Assembly: GCF_036711975.1 (NCBI RefSeq)
Contig: NC_091967.1
Location: forward strand, 30,543,501 to 30,607,500
DNA length: 64,000 bases
DNA from: Onthophagus taurus
Lineage: Eukaryota > Arthropoda > Insecta > Coleoptera > Scarabaeidae
Reading direction: 5' to 3'
The position numbers and the translations under genes were made by a program. Below, one piece after another: positions 11,961 to 23,300 of this stretch (its first letter is position 1; each line of letters starts with the position of its first letter). The notes under the pieces are model-generated. The model was not told the origin of the DNA and did no database searches. It was given only the letters and a program-made list of their open reading frames with translations.

Positions 11961-13080
11961 CCATTTCTAATATATGCTATTTCTAATATATGCCATTTCT
12001 AATGTGTACCATTTATAATGTATGCCATTTCTAATGTGTACCATTTATAATGTATGCCATTTTTAATCTATACCATTTCTAATATATGCCATTTCTAATG
12101 TATCCTGAGCAGTTGAGCGACAACATTCGGAAGAATGTTAATATATCCACGACGTTGTCGATTTCTAATGTATGCCATTTGTAATGTATACCATTTCTAA
12201 TGTATGCCATTTCTAATGTATGCCATTTCTAATGTATGCCATTTCTACTATATACCATTTCTAATGTATGCCATTTCTAATATATGCCATTTCTAATGTA
12301 TCCTGAGCAGTTGAGCGACAATATTCGGAAGAATGTTGATATATCCACGACGTTGTCGATTTCTAATGTATGCCATTTGTAATATATACCATTTGTAATG
12401 TATGCCATTTCTAATGTATGTCATTTGTAATGTATACCATTTCTAATGTGTACCATTTATAATATATGCCATTTCTAATATATGACATTTCTAATGTATC
12501 CTGAGCAGTTAAGCGACAATATTCGGAAGAATGTTAATATCATATCCTCGCCGTTGTCGATTTCTAATGTGTGCCATTTGTAATGTATACCATTTCTAAT
12601 GTATGCCATTTCTAATGTATCCTGAGCAGTTGAGCGGCAATATTCGGAGGAATGCTAATATCATATCCACTCCGTTGTCGATTTCTAATGTATGCCATTT
12701 TTAATGTATACCATTTATAATGTATCCTGAGCAGTTGAGCGACAATATTCGAAAGATTGCTAATATCATATCCACGACGTTGTCGATTTCTAATATATGC
12801 CATTTCTAATGTATGCCATTTCTAATGTATCCTGAGCAGTTGAGCGACAATATTCGAAAGATTGCTAATATCATATCCACGACGTTATCGATTTCTAATG
12901 TATGCCATTTGTAATGTATACCATTTCTAATGTATGCCATTTCTACTATATACCATTTCTAATGTATGCCATTTCTAATATATGCCATTTCTAATGTATC
13001 CTGAGCAGTTGAGCGACAATATTCGAAAGAATGTTAATATCATATCCACGCCGTTGACGATTTCTAATGTATGCCATTTC
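11961..13080 (+). repeat. Compound satellite, left part
   Basis: Tandem 16-bp units of the form atttctaatgtatgcc, with variants such as atttgtaatgtatacc and atttctactatatacc, in runs of 3-8. The runs are separated by a 61-bp module that starts tcctgagcagttgagcgac and ends ccacgacgttgtcg. About seven 61-bp modules are visible here. The array is interrupted at 13080 by a copia element and resumes in the same orientation at 17309. Short frames inside it are repeat artefacts. Confidence 0.95.
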
Positions 13081-13236
13081 TATTAAAGGTTATTTAAAAT
13101 AACTCCACTTTTCGTATTATTACTTTATTTAATATTTAACTGAACACACATACAAAACTTATATCTAGAACTTATTATTTCTCTAACTGTCACGTCTCCC
13201 TCTCTTTTTTAGTACCAACCTTTACTTTCTCTAACA
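13081..13236 (-). repeat. 3' LTR of copia A
   Basis: Read on the minus strand it begins TGTTAGAGAAAG and ends AACCTTTAATA. It matches 17159-17308 along its whole length except for a 4-base and a 2-base insertion and a substitution. The polypurine tract (minus strand GAGGGGGAG) lies immediately upstream at 13237-13246. Confidence 0.95.
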
Positions 13237-13246
13237 CTCCCCCTCA
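13237..13246 (-). promoter_or_regulatory. Polypurine tract of copia A
   Basis: Minus-strand purine run TGAGGGGGAG directly next to the 3' LTR start. In LTR retrotransposons this RNase H-resistant purine tract primes plus-strand DNA synthesis. Confidence 0.8.
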
Positions 13247-13267
13247 ATTCATATTTTTTTTTTTAAT

Positions 13268-15313
13268 TTAACATAAAATTGAATTGTCAATTAAAAGTCT
13301 TTTTACAAAGTTCTGAAATTTTTCTTTACATAAAGGTTTTGTAAAACCATCAGCAACATTTTCTTCAGTATTAACATATTTAACTATTATTTCTTTCTTC
13401 AACACTAAATCTTTAATAAAATTAAACTTTATATCAATGTGTTTTGTTCTCTTTGAATTTTCAGAATTTTTGATTAAACTTAAAGCTCTTTGATTATCAA
13501 TCATTAAATTATTGTCTCTCGTTCTTACTTTAAAGTCTTTTAATAGTCCCTTCACAAAAATAATTTCCTGTGCTGCATTTGATGCTGCCACAAACTCTGC
13601 CTCTGCTGTTGATAATGCCACACAACTTTGTTTACGACTGTTCCAAGTAACGATATTAGTTCCATAAAACACTACTACTCCACTGGTACTCTTTCTATCC
13701 GATTTATCACCAGCCCAATCTGAATCAGAAAATCCATCAACCACATCACCACTCTCATTCTTGTACAATATACAATAACTTTTAGTTTCCTTCAAATATC
13801 TCAAAACTCTTTTTGCAGCTTCCCAGTCACTCTTTTTAGGTGTGTTTACATTTCTACTTAAAAATGATGTTGCAAAAGCTATATCAGGTCTTGTACATGT
13901 AGCTATGTACATAAGACTTCCCACTACTTCTCTATATGGAATATCTTTTAACTGCTCCCCCTCACTAAAATAACCAGTTATCATGGGAGTTAACTTTCCT
14001 TTACTTTCCTTCATACCATATCTGTCCAGAATTTTATCTATGTATCTTGATTGTTTGATAAACATTTTGTCCTTTTCGTGTATAATTTCCATTCCTAAAA
14101 ATTCATTTATCTTTCCCAAATCTATTGCCTTAAATTCACTTTTCAAATTTTCTAGAACTTTCTCGTATCTTCCAGTCAATAATATATCGTCTACGTAGAA
14201 TAACATCCATGCATCGTCACTTATATATAAGCAATAATCCACTTCTGATCTTTTGAAACCATTTTCTACTGCAAATCTATTAAATCTTTCGTTCCAACAT
14301 CTTGGGGATTCTTTTAAACCATACAGTGATTTATTCAACTTTAAAACCCTTCCTGGAATCTCTTCAATACCTTCAGGTATTTTTATATACACATCTGACT
14401 GTAATTTTCCATTCAAGAAAGCAGATGGAATATCTATTTGTTGTATTGTCCAACCATTATTTAAAGCGTTTATTAAAAATAGTCTTATTGATGACATTCT
14501 AGATACAGGTGCATACAATGTTATATCCGAATTTCCCTTGTATTGAAAACCTTTAGCCACTAATCTGGCTTTCTTTGAACCATCTCTTTTCTCTGTAAAT
14601 ACCCATCTTGTATCTATTAGTTTTGCTTGTTCCGGCAATTTCGTTACTTTCCATGTTTGTTGTTCTTTCAACGAAATAATTTCCTTTTCTATTGCTTGCC
14701 TCCATCCTTTCTGTATAGCCTCGCTGAAATTTTTGGATTCTTCTATTGATGTTAAATAGGCACTGTACGCTTCATATTCATCTAAATATTTTGGCTTATT
14801 AACTTGCCTACCAGATCTCGATTCATTTTTTAATATTTCATTTTCAACGTTCTCTTCATTGTTTTCTTCTGTATCATCTATTGTTTTCTCTTTTATTTTC
14901 TTAATAAATGGTTCTTTATTTTCTTCACCTTCTTCTTCGAATTTATTTTCTATATATTGAATATTCCTTTCATCAAAAATAACATCTCTGGTCACTAGTA
15001 TTTTATTCTCAATTGCATTCCATACTCGGTATCCTCCATTATGATAACCTACAAATCTTGCTGGTCTTGCTCTAACATCCAATTTATTTCCTTTTGGTAA
15101 GACTGTCATCCAACAATTACTTCCAAAAATTCTCAACTTATCCAATTCATTTTGTCCAAACCATAATTTTGCTGGAGGTATTCCACCATTTGAAACAGTT
15201 GGTGACCGATTCAGTTCATAAGCTGAGGTTCGAACTGCTTCACCCCACAAATGCTTCGGCAAACCAGAATCTATAAACTTTGTTCTCACTTTATTTAACA
15301 AGGTACGATTCAT
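13268..15313 (-). CDS. Copia A pol: integrase C-terminus, reverse transcriptase, RNase H
   Basis: A 681-codon frame. Residues 1-60 end the integrase (MNRTLLNKVRTKFIDSGLP; the catalytic Glu lies just upstream in NGISERMN, in the same frame). The linker region around 100-190 is acidic. RT follows from about residue 200 (WRQAIEKEIISLKEQQTW), with QQIDIPSAFLNG and the catalytic box FYVDDILLTG. RNase H closes the protein with DSDWAGDKSDRKSTSG, LSTAEAEFVAAS and the copia terminal motif VADGFTKPL. All RT and RNase H catalytic residues I can identify are present. The frame is separated from the upstream gag-protease-integrase frame by the break near 15535-15570. The first Met is internal to the polyprotein, not a true start. 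Confidence 0.92.
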   Translation of the reverse strand: MNRTLLNKVRTKFIDSGLPKHLWGEAVRTSAYELNRSPTVSNGGIPPAKLWFGQNELDKLRIFGSNCWMTVLPKGNKLDVRARPARFVGYHNGGYRVWNAIENKILVTRDVIFDERNIQYIENKFEEEGEENKEPFIKKIKEKTIDDTEENNEENVENEILKNESRSGRQVNKPKYLDEYEAYSAYLTSIEESKNFSEAIQKGWRQAIEKEIISLKEQQTWKVTKLPEQAKLIDTRWVFTEKRDGSKKARLVAKGFQYKGNSDITLYAPVSRMSSIRLFLINALNNGWTIQQIDIPSAFLNGKLQSDVYIKIPEGIEEIPGRVLKLNKSLYGLKESPRCWNERFNRFAVENGFKRSEVDYCLYISDDAWMLFYVDDILLTGRYEKVLENLKSEFKAIDLGKINEFLGMEIIHEKDKMFIKQSRYIDKILDRYGMKESKGKLTPMITGYFSEGEQLKDIPYREVVGSLMYIATCTRPDIAFATSFLSRNVNTPKKSDWEAAKRVLRYLKETKSYCILYKNESGDVVDGFSDSDWAGDKSDRKSTSGVVVFYGTNIVTWNSRKQSCVALSTAEAEFVAASNAAQEIIFVKGLLKDFKVRTRDNNLMIDNQRALSLIKNSENSKRTKHIDIKFNFIKDLVLKKEIIVKYVNTEENVADGFTKPLCKEKFQNFVKRLLIDNSILC

Positions 15314-15531
15314 TCGTTCAGATATACCGTTTTGTTGAGGAGTATAAGGTATGGTATACTGTAATTCTATTCCTCTGTTCTGACAAAAATTTTGTAATTT
15401 TCTCGATCTGAATTCACCACCATTATCACATCGTACTCGTTTAGTTTTTACTCCATGTTGCGTTTGTATATATCTAATTGTATTAATTAACTCTTCACCT
15501 GCTTCATCTTTAGATTTTAACTTAATTTTAA

Positions 15532-17049
15532 TTAATAATTATTAATAATGATTTTAATTAATAACTTAATTATTGTAAAATGTGAAAAATCATCAACGAT
15601 AACTTGGAAATATCGTTCTCCATCATTTGTTGTTGGTGTAATTGGTCCACATACGTCAGAGTGAATGAATTCTCCAACTTTTTTAGAATTCTTTATTTGT
15701 TTATCAAATCTTGATCGTGTTCCTTTTCCTTCAATACAAATACTACATTTTTCTTCACTAAATGGTAATCCCAAAAGTTTCAACCCTTTTATATTTAAGT
15801 GACCCAATCTTTTATGCCATAAATTTCTATCTTCGTGTACAGAACTTGTGTAAACCATATCATCACTCATTCTTATTTGTAAGTTGAGTATATAAGCTCC
15901 ATTCAATTGATTAGCAAATATTTCAAAATTATCTTTCTCGATTTTAACCTTATTTTCCATGAATGATACCAAAAATCCTTTCTTTGTTAAACTTCTTACT
16001 GATAATAAGTTTTGATATAAACCATCCACTACCATAACCTCGATTTTAATACTTTTTCCTTTATAATCTGCTCTAATAATACCTTTGTGTGTTCCTTTTA
16101 AAATTTTACCATCAGCAATTGTTACTGATACTTCATTCTTTAATTTGTTCATGTTTTCAATATTGGACATTAATTTATTACTTACTAGATGATTTGTAGC
16201 TTCTGAATCAACAATAAACGAAGTATTTCCATAATTTTCAAGACAATTAAAAGCAACAAATGAAATTTCTTTCTCCGTTTGTGCACTATTACCATGGTAT
16301 CCTCGACCTCGACCTCTTTGATAATTTCCTGGTCTTCCTCTTCCTCTATAATTTTGATTAGATTCTTTATCAGTTGTTTCTCCTTTTTCAAGTCTAACTC
16401 TACAATTTATCGCTTTATGTCCAGGTCTTTTGCATCTAAAACATTTCATAGTCCTTGAATTAAAAGCTACTTCCCCATTAATATGATCCTCTTTATTTCC
16501 GTCTTTTAACTCTTCATCCAATAATCTTGACTTCACAAAGTCCATAGTCACTTGCGTTGTTATAGTTTCAATAGCCGTAATCACATGGTTGTATTTCTCA
16601 TTAATCGTAAGTAAAAGATGACATACCTTGTCATTTTCGTCCATTTTTGTGCCCAAGTTCTCTATTTCCCTTATAATCGTATCAAATTTGTGAAAATGTT
16701 CCTCCATATTTAAGTTTCCTTGTTTTAATGATAAAAGTTTTCTCATTAAATGTAATTTTGATACAACACTTTTTCTCTCAAAAATATCTTGTAAAACTTT
16801 CATCATATCCTTTGCTGTTAAACAATCTTTAATTAAATCTATATGTTTGTCAGTTATACATTGGACTATTATTGATTTAGCTTTCACATCTTTTGTTTTT
16901 AGATCTGCCTTTTTTGTTTCATCAGTTTCCTCATTAATGTCCTTATATAAAACTTCATCTACCATCTTCTCCTCCAAAATACACTTTACTCTGAATCTCC
17001 AATTTCCAAAGGATTCGGATGACAACATAGGTAAATTTACTTGAGTCAT
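15532..17049 (-). CDS. Copia A gag, protease and integrase N-terminal half
   Basis: Starts with the typical copia gag opening (MTQVNLPMLSSESFGNWRFR) just downstream of the primer site and runs 505 codons. The gag UBN2-type domain covers residues 1-180. The zinc knuckle CFRCKRPGHKAINC lies near 203-216. The protease motif is FIVDSEATNHLV near 279-290, where DSGAT is expected, so Gly is replaced by Glu. The integrase zinc domain follows (WHKRLGHLN, then CSICIEGK), then the core's first Asp in FIHSDVCGP and another in VIVDDFSHF. The frame ends in an AT-rich insertion at about 15535-15570, and integrase resumes in a different frame (RCDNGGEF near 15430). Confidence 0.92.
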   Translation of the reverse strand: MTQVNLPMLSSESFGNWRFRVKCILEEKMVDEVLYKDINEETDETKKADLKTKDVKAKSIIVQCITDKHIDLIKDCLTAKDMMKVLQDIFERKSVVSKLHLMRKLLSLKQGNLNMEEHFHKFDTIIREIENLGTKMDENDKVCHLLLTINEKYNHVITAIETITTQVTMDFVKSRLLDEELKDGNKEDHINGEVAFNSRTMKCFRCKRPGHKAINCRVRLEKGETTDKESNQNYRGRGRPGNYQRGRGRGYHGNSAQTEKEISFVAFNCLENYGNTSFIVDSEATNHLVSNKLMSNIENMNKLKNEVSVTIADGKILKGTHKGIIRADYKGKSIKIEVMVVDGLYQNLLSVRSLTKKGFLVSFMENKVKIEKDNFEIFANQLNGAYILNLQIRMSDDMVYTSSVHEDRNLWHKRLGHLNIKGLKLLGLPFSEEKCSICIEGKGTRSRFDKQIKNSKKVGEFIHSDVCGPITPTTNDGERYFQVIVDDFSHFTIIKLLIKIIINNY

Positions 17050-17144
17050 GATGTCGAGCGTTTTTTTTTAAGGTTATGTTTTTAGTCTTTTCTTTTACAA
17101 CCACGTAACTTCTCGTATTTAATCTATTTATTCTTTTGCGGCAT

Positions 17145-17158
17145 CTGGGCCCATAACC
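17145..17158 (-). promoter_or_regulatory. Primer binding site: half-tRNA, initiator methionine
   Basis: Immediately inside the 5' LTR the plus strand reads ctgggcccataacc, which matches the anticodon stem-loop of eukaryotic initiator tRNA-Met. Drosophila copia is known to prime from an internal fragment of this tRNA rather than its 3' end, and this element has the same arrangement: 14 bases with no gap to the LTR. Confidence 0.85.
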
Positions 17159-17308
17159 TATTAAAGGTTTAAATAACTCCACTTTTAGTATTATTACTTT
17201 ATTTAATATTTAACTGAACACACATACAAAACATATCTAGAACTTATTATTTCTCTAACTGTCACGTCTCCCTCTCTTTTTTAGTACCAACCTTTACTTT
17301 CTCTAACA
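17159..17308 (-). repeat. 5' LTR of copia A
   Basis: 150-bp direct repeat of 13081-13236, same orientation. It contains the element's promoter by family analogy. It is followed on the minus strand by the tRNA-Met-type primer site and then gag. Confidence 0.95.
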
Positions 17309-20300
17309 ATTTCTAATGTATGCCATTTGTAATGTATACCATTTCTAATGTATGCCATTTCTAATGTATGTTGAGCAGTTGAGCGACAATATTCGGAAGA
17401 ATGCTAATATCATATCCACGACGTTGTCGACTTCTAATATATGCCATTTGTAATGTATACCATTTCTAATGTATGCCATTTCTAATGTATACCGCTTCTA
17501 ATGTATGCCATTTCTAATGTATCCTGAGCAGTTGAGCGACAATATTCCGAAGAATGTTAATATATCCACGACGTTGTCGATTTCTAATGTATACCATTTG
17601 TAATGTATGCCATTTCTAACGTGTACCATTTATAATGTATGCCATTTCTAATGTATGCTATTTCTAACGTGTACCATATATAATGTATGCCATTTCTAAT
17701 GTATCCTTAGCAGTTGAGCGACAATATTCGGAAGAATGTTAATATCATATCCACGTCGTTGTCGATTTCTAATGTATGCCATTTCTAATGTATCCTGAGC
17801 AGTTGAGCGGCAATATTCGAAAGAATGCTAATATGATATCCACGACGTTGTCGATTTCTAATGTATGCCATTTCTAATGTATCCTGAGCAGTTGAGCGAC
17901 AATATTCGGAAGAATGCTAATATCATATCCACGACGTTGTCGATTTCTAATATATTCCATTTGTAATGTATACCATTTCTAATGTATGCCATTTCTAATG
18001 TATACCATTTCTAATGTATGCCATTTCTAATGTATCCTGAGCAGTTGAGCGACAATATTCGGAAGAATGCTAATATTATATCCACGACGTTGTTGATTTC
18101 TAATGTATGCCATTTCTACTGTATACCATTTCTAATATATGCTATTTCTAATGTATACCATTTATAATGTATGCCATTTCTAGTGTGTGCCATTTCTGAT
18201 GTGTGCCATTTCTAATGTATGCTATTTCTACTGTATACCATTTCTAATGTATGCCATTTCTAATGTATACCATTTATAATGTATGCCATTTCTAATGTAT
18301 ACCATTTATAATGTATGCCATTTCTAATGTGTGCCATTTCTAATATATGCTATTTCTACTGTATACTATTTCTAATGTATCCTGAGCAGCTGAGCGACAA
18401 TATTCGGAAGAATGCTAATATCATATCCACGACGTTGTTGATTTCTAATGTATGCCATTTCTACTGTATACCATTTCTAATGTATGCCATTTCTAATGTA
18501 TACCATTTATATTGTATGCCATTTCTAATGTGTGCCATTTCTAACGTATGGTATTTCTAATGTATACTATTTCTGATGTATCCTGAGCAGCTGAGCGACA
18601 ATATTCGGAAGAATACTAATATCATATCCACGACGTTGTCGATTTCTAATGTACGCTGTTTCTACTGTATACCATTTCTAATGTATGCCTTTTCTAATGT
18701 ATGCCATTTTTAATGTATGTCATTTCTAATGTATGCCATTTCTAATCTATCCTGAGCAGTTGAGCGACAACATTCGGAAGAATGCTAATATCATATCCAC
18801 GGCGTTGTCGATTTCTAATGTATGCCATTTCTACTGTATACCATTTCTAATGTATGCTATTTCTAATGTATGCTATTTCTATAGTATGCCATTTATCCTG
18901 GCCGTTGAGCGACAATATTCGGAAGAATGCTAATATCATATCCACGACGTTGTTGATTTCTAATGTTTGCCATTTCCAATGCATGCTATTTCTACTGTAT
19001 ACCATTTCTACTGTATACCATTTCTAATGTATGCCATTTCTAATGTATACCATTTATAATGTATGCCATTTCTAATGTGTGCCATTTCTAATGTATGCTA
19101 TTTCTAATGTATACTATTTCTAATGTATGCTATTTCTAATGTATACTATTTCTAATGTATCCTGAGCAGTTGAGCGACAATATTCGGAAGAATGCTAATA
19201 TCATATCCACGACGTTGTCGATTTCTAATGTACGCTGTTTTTACTGTATATCATTTCTAATGTATGCCATTTCTAATGTATACCATTTATAATGTATACC
19301 ATTTCTTATGTATGCCATTTGTAATGTATACCATTTCTAATGTATCCTGAGCAGTTGAGCGACAATATTTGGAAGAATGCTAATATTATATCCACGACGT
19401 TGTTGATTTCTAATGTATGCCATTTCTACTGTATACCATTTCTAATGTGTGCCATTTCTAATGTATGCTATTTCTACTGTATACCATTTCTAATGTATGC
19501 CATATCTAATGTATACCATTTATAATGTATGCCATTTCTAATGTGTGACATTTCTAATGTATGCTATTTCTACTGTATACTATTTCTAACGTATCCTGAG
19601 CAGCTGAGCGACAATATTCGGAAGAATGCTAATATCATATCCACGACCTTGTTGATTTCTAATGTATGCCATTTCTACTGTATACCATTTCTAATGTATG
19701 CCATTTCTAATGTATACCATTTATATTGTATGCCATTTCTAATGTGTGCCATTTCTAATGTATGCTATTTCTAATGTATACTATTTCTAATGTATCCTGA
19801 GCAGCTGAGCGACAATATTCGGAAGAATGCTAATATCATATCCACGACGTTGCCGATTTCTAATGTACGCTGTTTCTACTGTATACCATTTCTAATTGTA
19901 TGCCATTTCTAATGTATGCCATATTTAATGTATGTCATTTCTAATATATGCCATTTCTAATGTATCCTGGGCAGTTGAGCGACAAAATTCGGAAGAATGC
20001 TAATATCATATCCACGGCGTTGTCGATTTCTAATGTATGCCATTTCTACTGTGTACCATTTCTAATATATGCCATTTCTAATGTATTCTATTTCTATAGT
20101 ATGCCATTTATCCTGGCCGTTGAGCGACAATATTCGGAAGAATGCTAATATCATATCCAGGACGTTGTTGATTTCTAACGTTTGCCATTTCTAATGTTTG
20201 CTGTTTCTACTGTATACCATTTCTAATGTATGCCATTTGTAATGTATACCATTTCTAATGTATGCCATTTCTAATGTATCCTGAGCAGTTGAGCGGCAAT

Positions 20301-23300
20301 AATCGGAGGAACGCTAATATCATATCCACGCCGTTGTCGATTTCTAATGTGTGCCGTTTGTAATGTATACCATTTCTTATGTATGCCATTTCTAATGCAT
20401 GCCATTTCTAATGTATCCGGAGCAGTTGAGCGACAATATTCGGAAGAATGCTAATATCATATCCACGACGTTGTCGATTTCTAATGTATACCATTTCTAA
20501 TGTATACCATTTCTAATGTATGCCATTTCTAATGTATCCTGAGCAGTTGAGCGGCAATATTCGAAAGAATGCTAATATCATATCCACGACGTTGTCGATT
20601 TCTAATGTACGCTGTTTCTACTGTATACCATTTCTAATGTATGCCATTTCTAATGTATACCATTTATAATGTATACCATTTCTAATGTATGTCATTTGTA
20701 ATGTATGCTATTTCTAATGTATACTATTTCTAATGTATCCTGAGCAGCTGAGCGACAATATTCGGAAGAATGCTAATATCATTTCCACGACGTTGCCGAT
20801 TTCTAATGTACGCTGTTTCTACTGTATACCATTTCTAATGTATGCCATTTCTAATGTATTCTATTTCTATAGTATGCCATTTATCCTGGCCGTTGAGCGA
20901 CAATATTCGGAAGAATGCTAATATCATATCCACGACGTTGTCGATTTCTCATGTATGCCATTTGTAATGTATACCATTTCTAATGTATGCCATTTCTAAT
21001 GTATACCATTTATAATGTATACCATTTATAATGTATGCCGTTTCTAATGTGTGCCATTTCTAATGTATGCTATTTCTAATGTATCCTGAGCAGTTGAGCG
21101 ACAATATTCGGAAGAATGCTAATATCATATCCACGACGTTGTCGATTTCTAATGTATGCCATTTGTAATGTATACCATTTCTAATGTATGCCATTTCTAA
21201 TGTATCCTGAGCAGTTGAGCGGCAATAATCGGAGGAACGCTAATTTCATATCCACGCCGTTGTCGATTTCTAATGTATGCCGTTTGTAATGTATACCATT
21301 TCTAATGTATGCCATTTCTAATGCATGCCATTTCTAATGCATGCCATTTCTAATGCATGCCATTTCTAATGTATCCGGAGCAGTTGAGCGACAATATTCG
21401 GAAGAATGCTAATATCATATCCACGACGTTGTCGATTTATAATGTATGCCATTTCTAATGTATCCTGAGCAGTTGAGCGGCAATATTCGAAAGAATGCTA
21501 ATATCATATCCACGACGTTGTTGATTTCTAAGGTATGCCATTTCTAATGTATACCATTTATATTGTATGCCATTTCTAATGTGTGCCATTTCTAATGTAT
21601 GCTATTTCTACTGTATACTATTTCTAATGTACCCTGAGCAGCTGAGCGACAATATTCGGAAGAATGCTAATATCATATCCACGACGTTGTCGATTTCTAA
21701 TGTACGCTGTTTCTACTGTATACCATTTCTAATGTATGTCATTTCTAATGTATCCTGAGCAGTTGAGCGACAAAATTCGGAAGAATGCTAATATCATATC
21801 CACGACGTTGTCGATTTTTAATGTACGCTGTTTCTACTATATACCATTTCTAATGTATACCATTTATAATGTATGCCATTTCTAATGTATGCCATTTGTA
21901 ATGTATACCATTTCTAATGTATGCCATTTCTAATGTATGCCATTTCTAATGTATCCTGAGCAGTTGAGCGGCAATAATCGGAGGAATGCTAATATCATAT
22001 CCACGCCGTTGTCAATTTCTAATGTATGCCATTTCTAATGTATGCTATTTCTAATGTATGCCATTTCTAATGTATCCTGAGCAGTTGAGCGACAATATTC
22101 GGAAGAATGCTAATATCATATCGACGGCGTTGTCGATTTCTAATGTATGCTATTTCTATAGTATGCCATTTATCCTGAGCAGCTTAGCGACAATATTCGA
22201 AGAATGCTAATATCATATACACGACGTTGTTGATTTCTAATGTATGCCATTTCTACTGTATACCATTTCTAATGTATGCCATTTCTAATGTATACCATTT
22301 ATAATGTATGTCATTTCTAATGTGTGTCATTTCTAATGTATGCTATTTCTACTGTATACTATTTCTAATGTATCCTGAGCAGCTGAGCGACAATATTCGG
22401 AAGAATGCTAATATCATATCCACGACGTTGTTGATTTCTAATGTATGCCATTTCTAATGTATACCATTTATATTGTATGCCATTTCTAATGTGTGCCATT
22501 TCTAATGTATGCTATTTCTACTGTATACTATTTCTAATGTACCCTGAGCAGCTGAGCGACAATATTCGGAAGAATGCTAATATCATATCCACGGCGTTGT
22601 CGATTTCTAATGTATGCCATTTCTACTGTATAGCATTTCTAATGTATGCCATTTCTAATGTATGCTATTTCTATAGTTTGCCATTTATCCTGGCCGTTGA
22701 GCGACAATATTCGGAAGAATGCTAATATCATATCCACGACGTTGTTGATTTCTAATGTATGCCATTTCTACTGTATATCATTTCTAATGTATGCCATTTC
22801 TAATGTTTGCCATTTCTAATGTATGCTATTTCTACTGTATACCATTTAAAACGTATGCCATTTCTAATGTATACCATTTATAATGTATGCCATTTCTAAT
22901 GTGTGCCATTTCTAATGTATCCTGAGCAGTTCAGCGACAATATTCGGAAGAATGCTAATATCATATCCACGACGTTGTTGATTTCTAATGTATGCCATTT
23001 CTAATGTTTGCCATTTCTAATGTATGCTATTTCTACTGTATACCATTTCTAACGTATGCCATTTCTAATGTATACCATTTATAATGTATGCCATTTCTAA
23101 TGTGTGCCATTTCTAATGTATCCTGAGCAGTTGAGCGACAATATTCGGAAGAATGCTAATATCATATCGACGGCGTTGTCGATTTCTAATGTATGCTATT
23201 TCTATAGTATGCCATTTATCCTGAGCAGTTTAGCGACAATATTCGAAGAATGTTAATATCATATCCACGACGTTGTTGATTTCTAATATATGCCATTTCT

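Larger units (their letters stand above)
13081..17308 (-). mobile_element. Copia retrotransposon A, nearly complete, inserted in the satellite
   Basis: A 4.2-kb element with LTRs of 156 bp (13081-13236) and 150 bp (17159-17308), a 5-bp target duplication atttc (13076-13080 and 17309-17313), a polypurine tract, a half-tRNA primer site and gag-protease-integrase-RT-RNase H in copia order. The LTRs differ by one substitution and two short indels, so the insertion is young compared with other elements here. One frame break in integrase and a protease active-site change make this copy inactive on its own. Confidence 0.95.

Noticed and set aside
12100..12160. Hammerhead ribozyme in the 61-bp satellite module
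   Set aside because: The module starts tcctgagcag, but there is no CTGANGA box followed by a stem and GAAA. Only simple hairpins can be drawn.
12612..12803. Minus-strand 63-codon frame in the left satellite part
   Set aside because: Translation of two 61-bp modules and spacers; repeat artefact.
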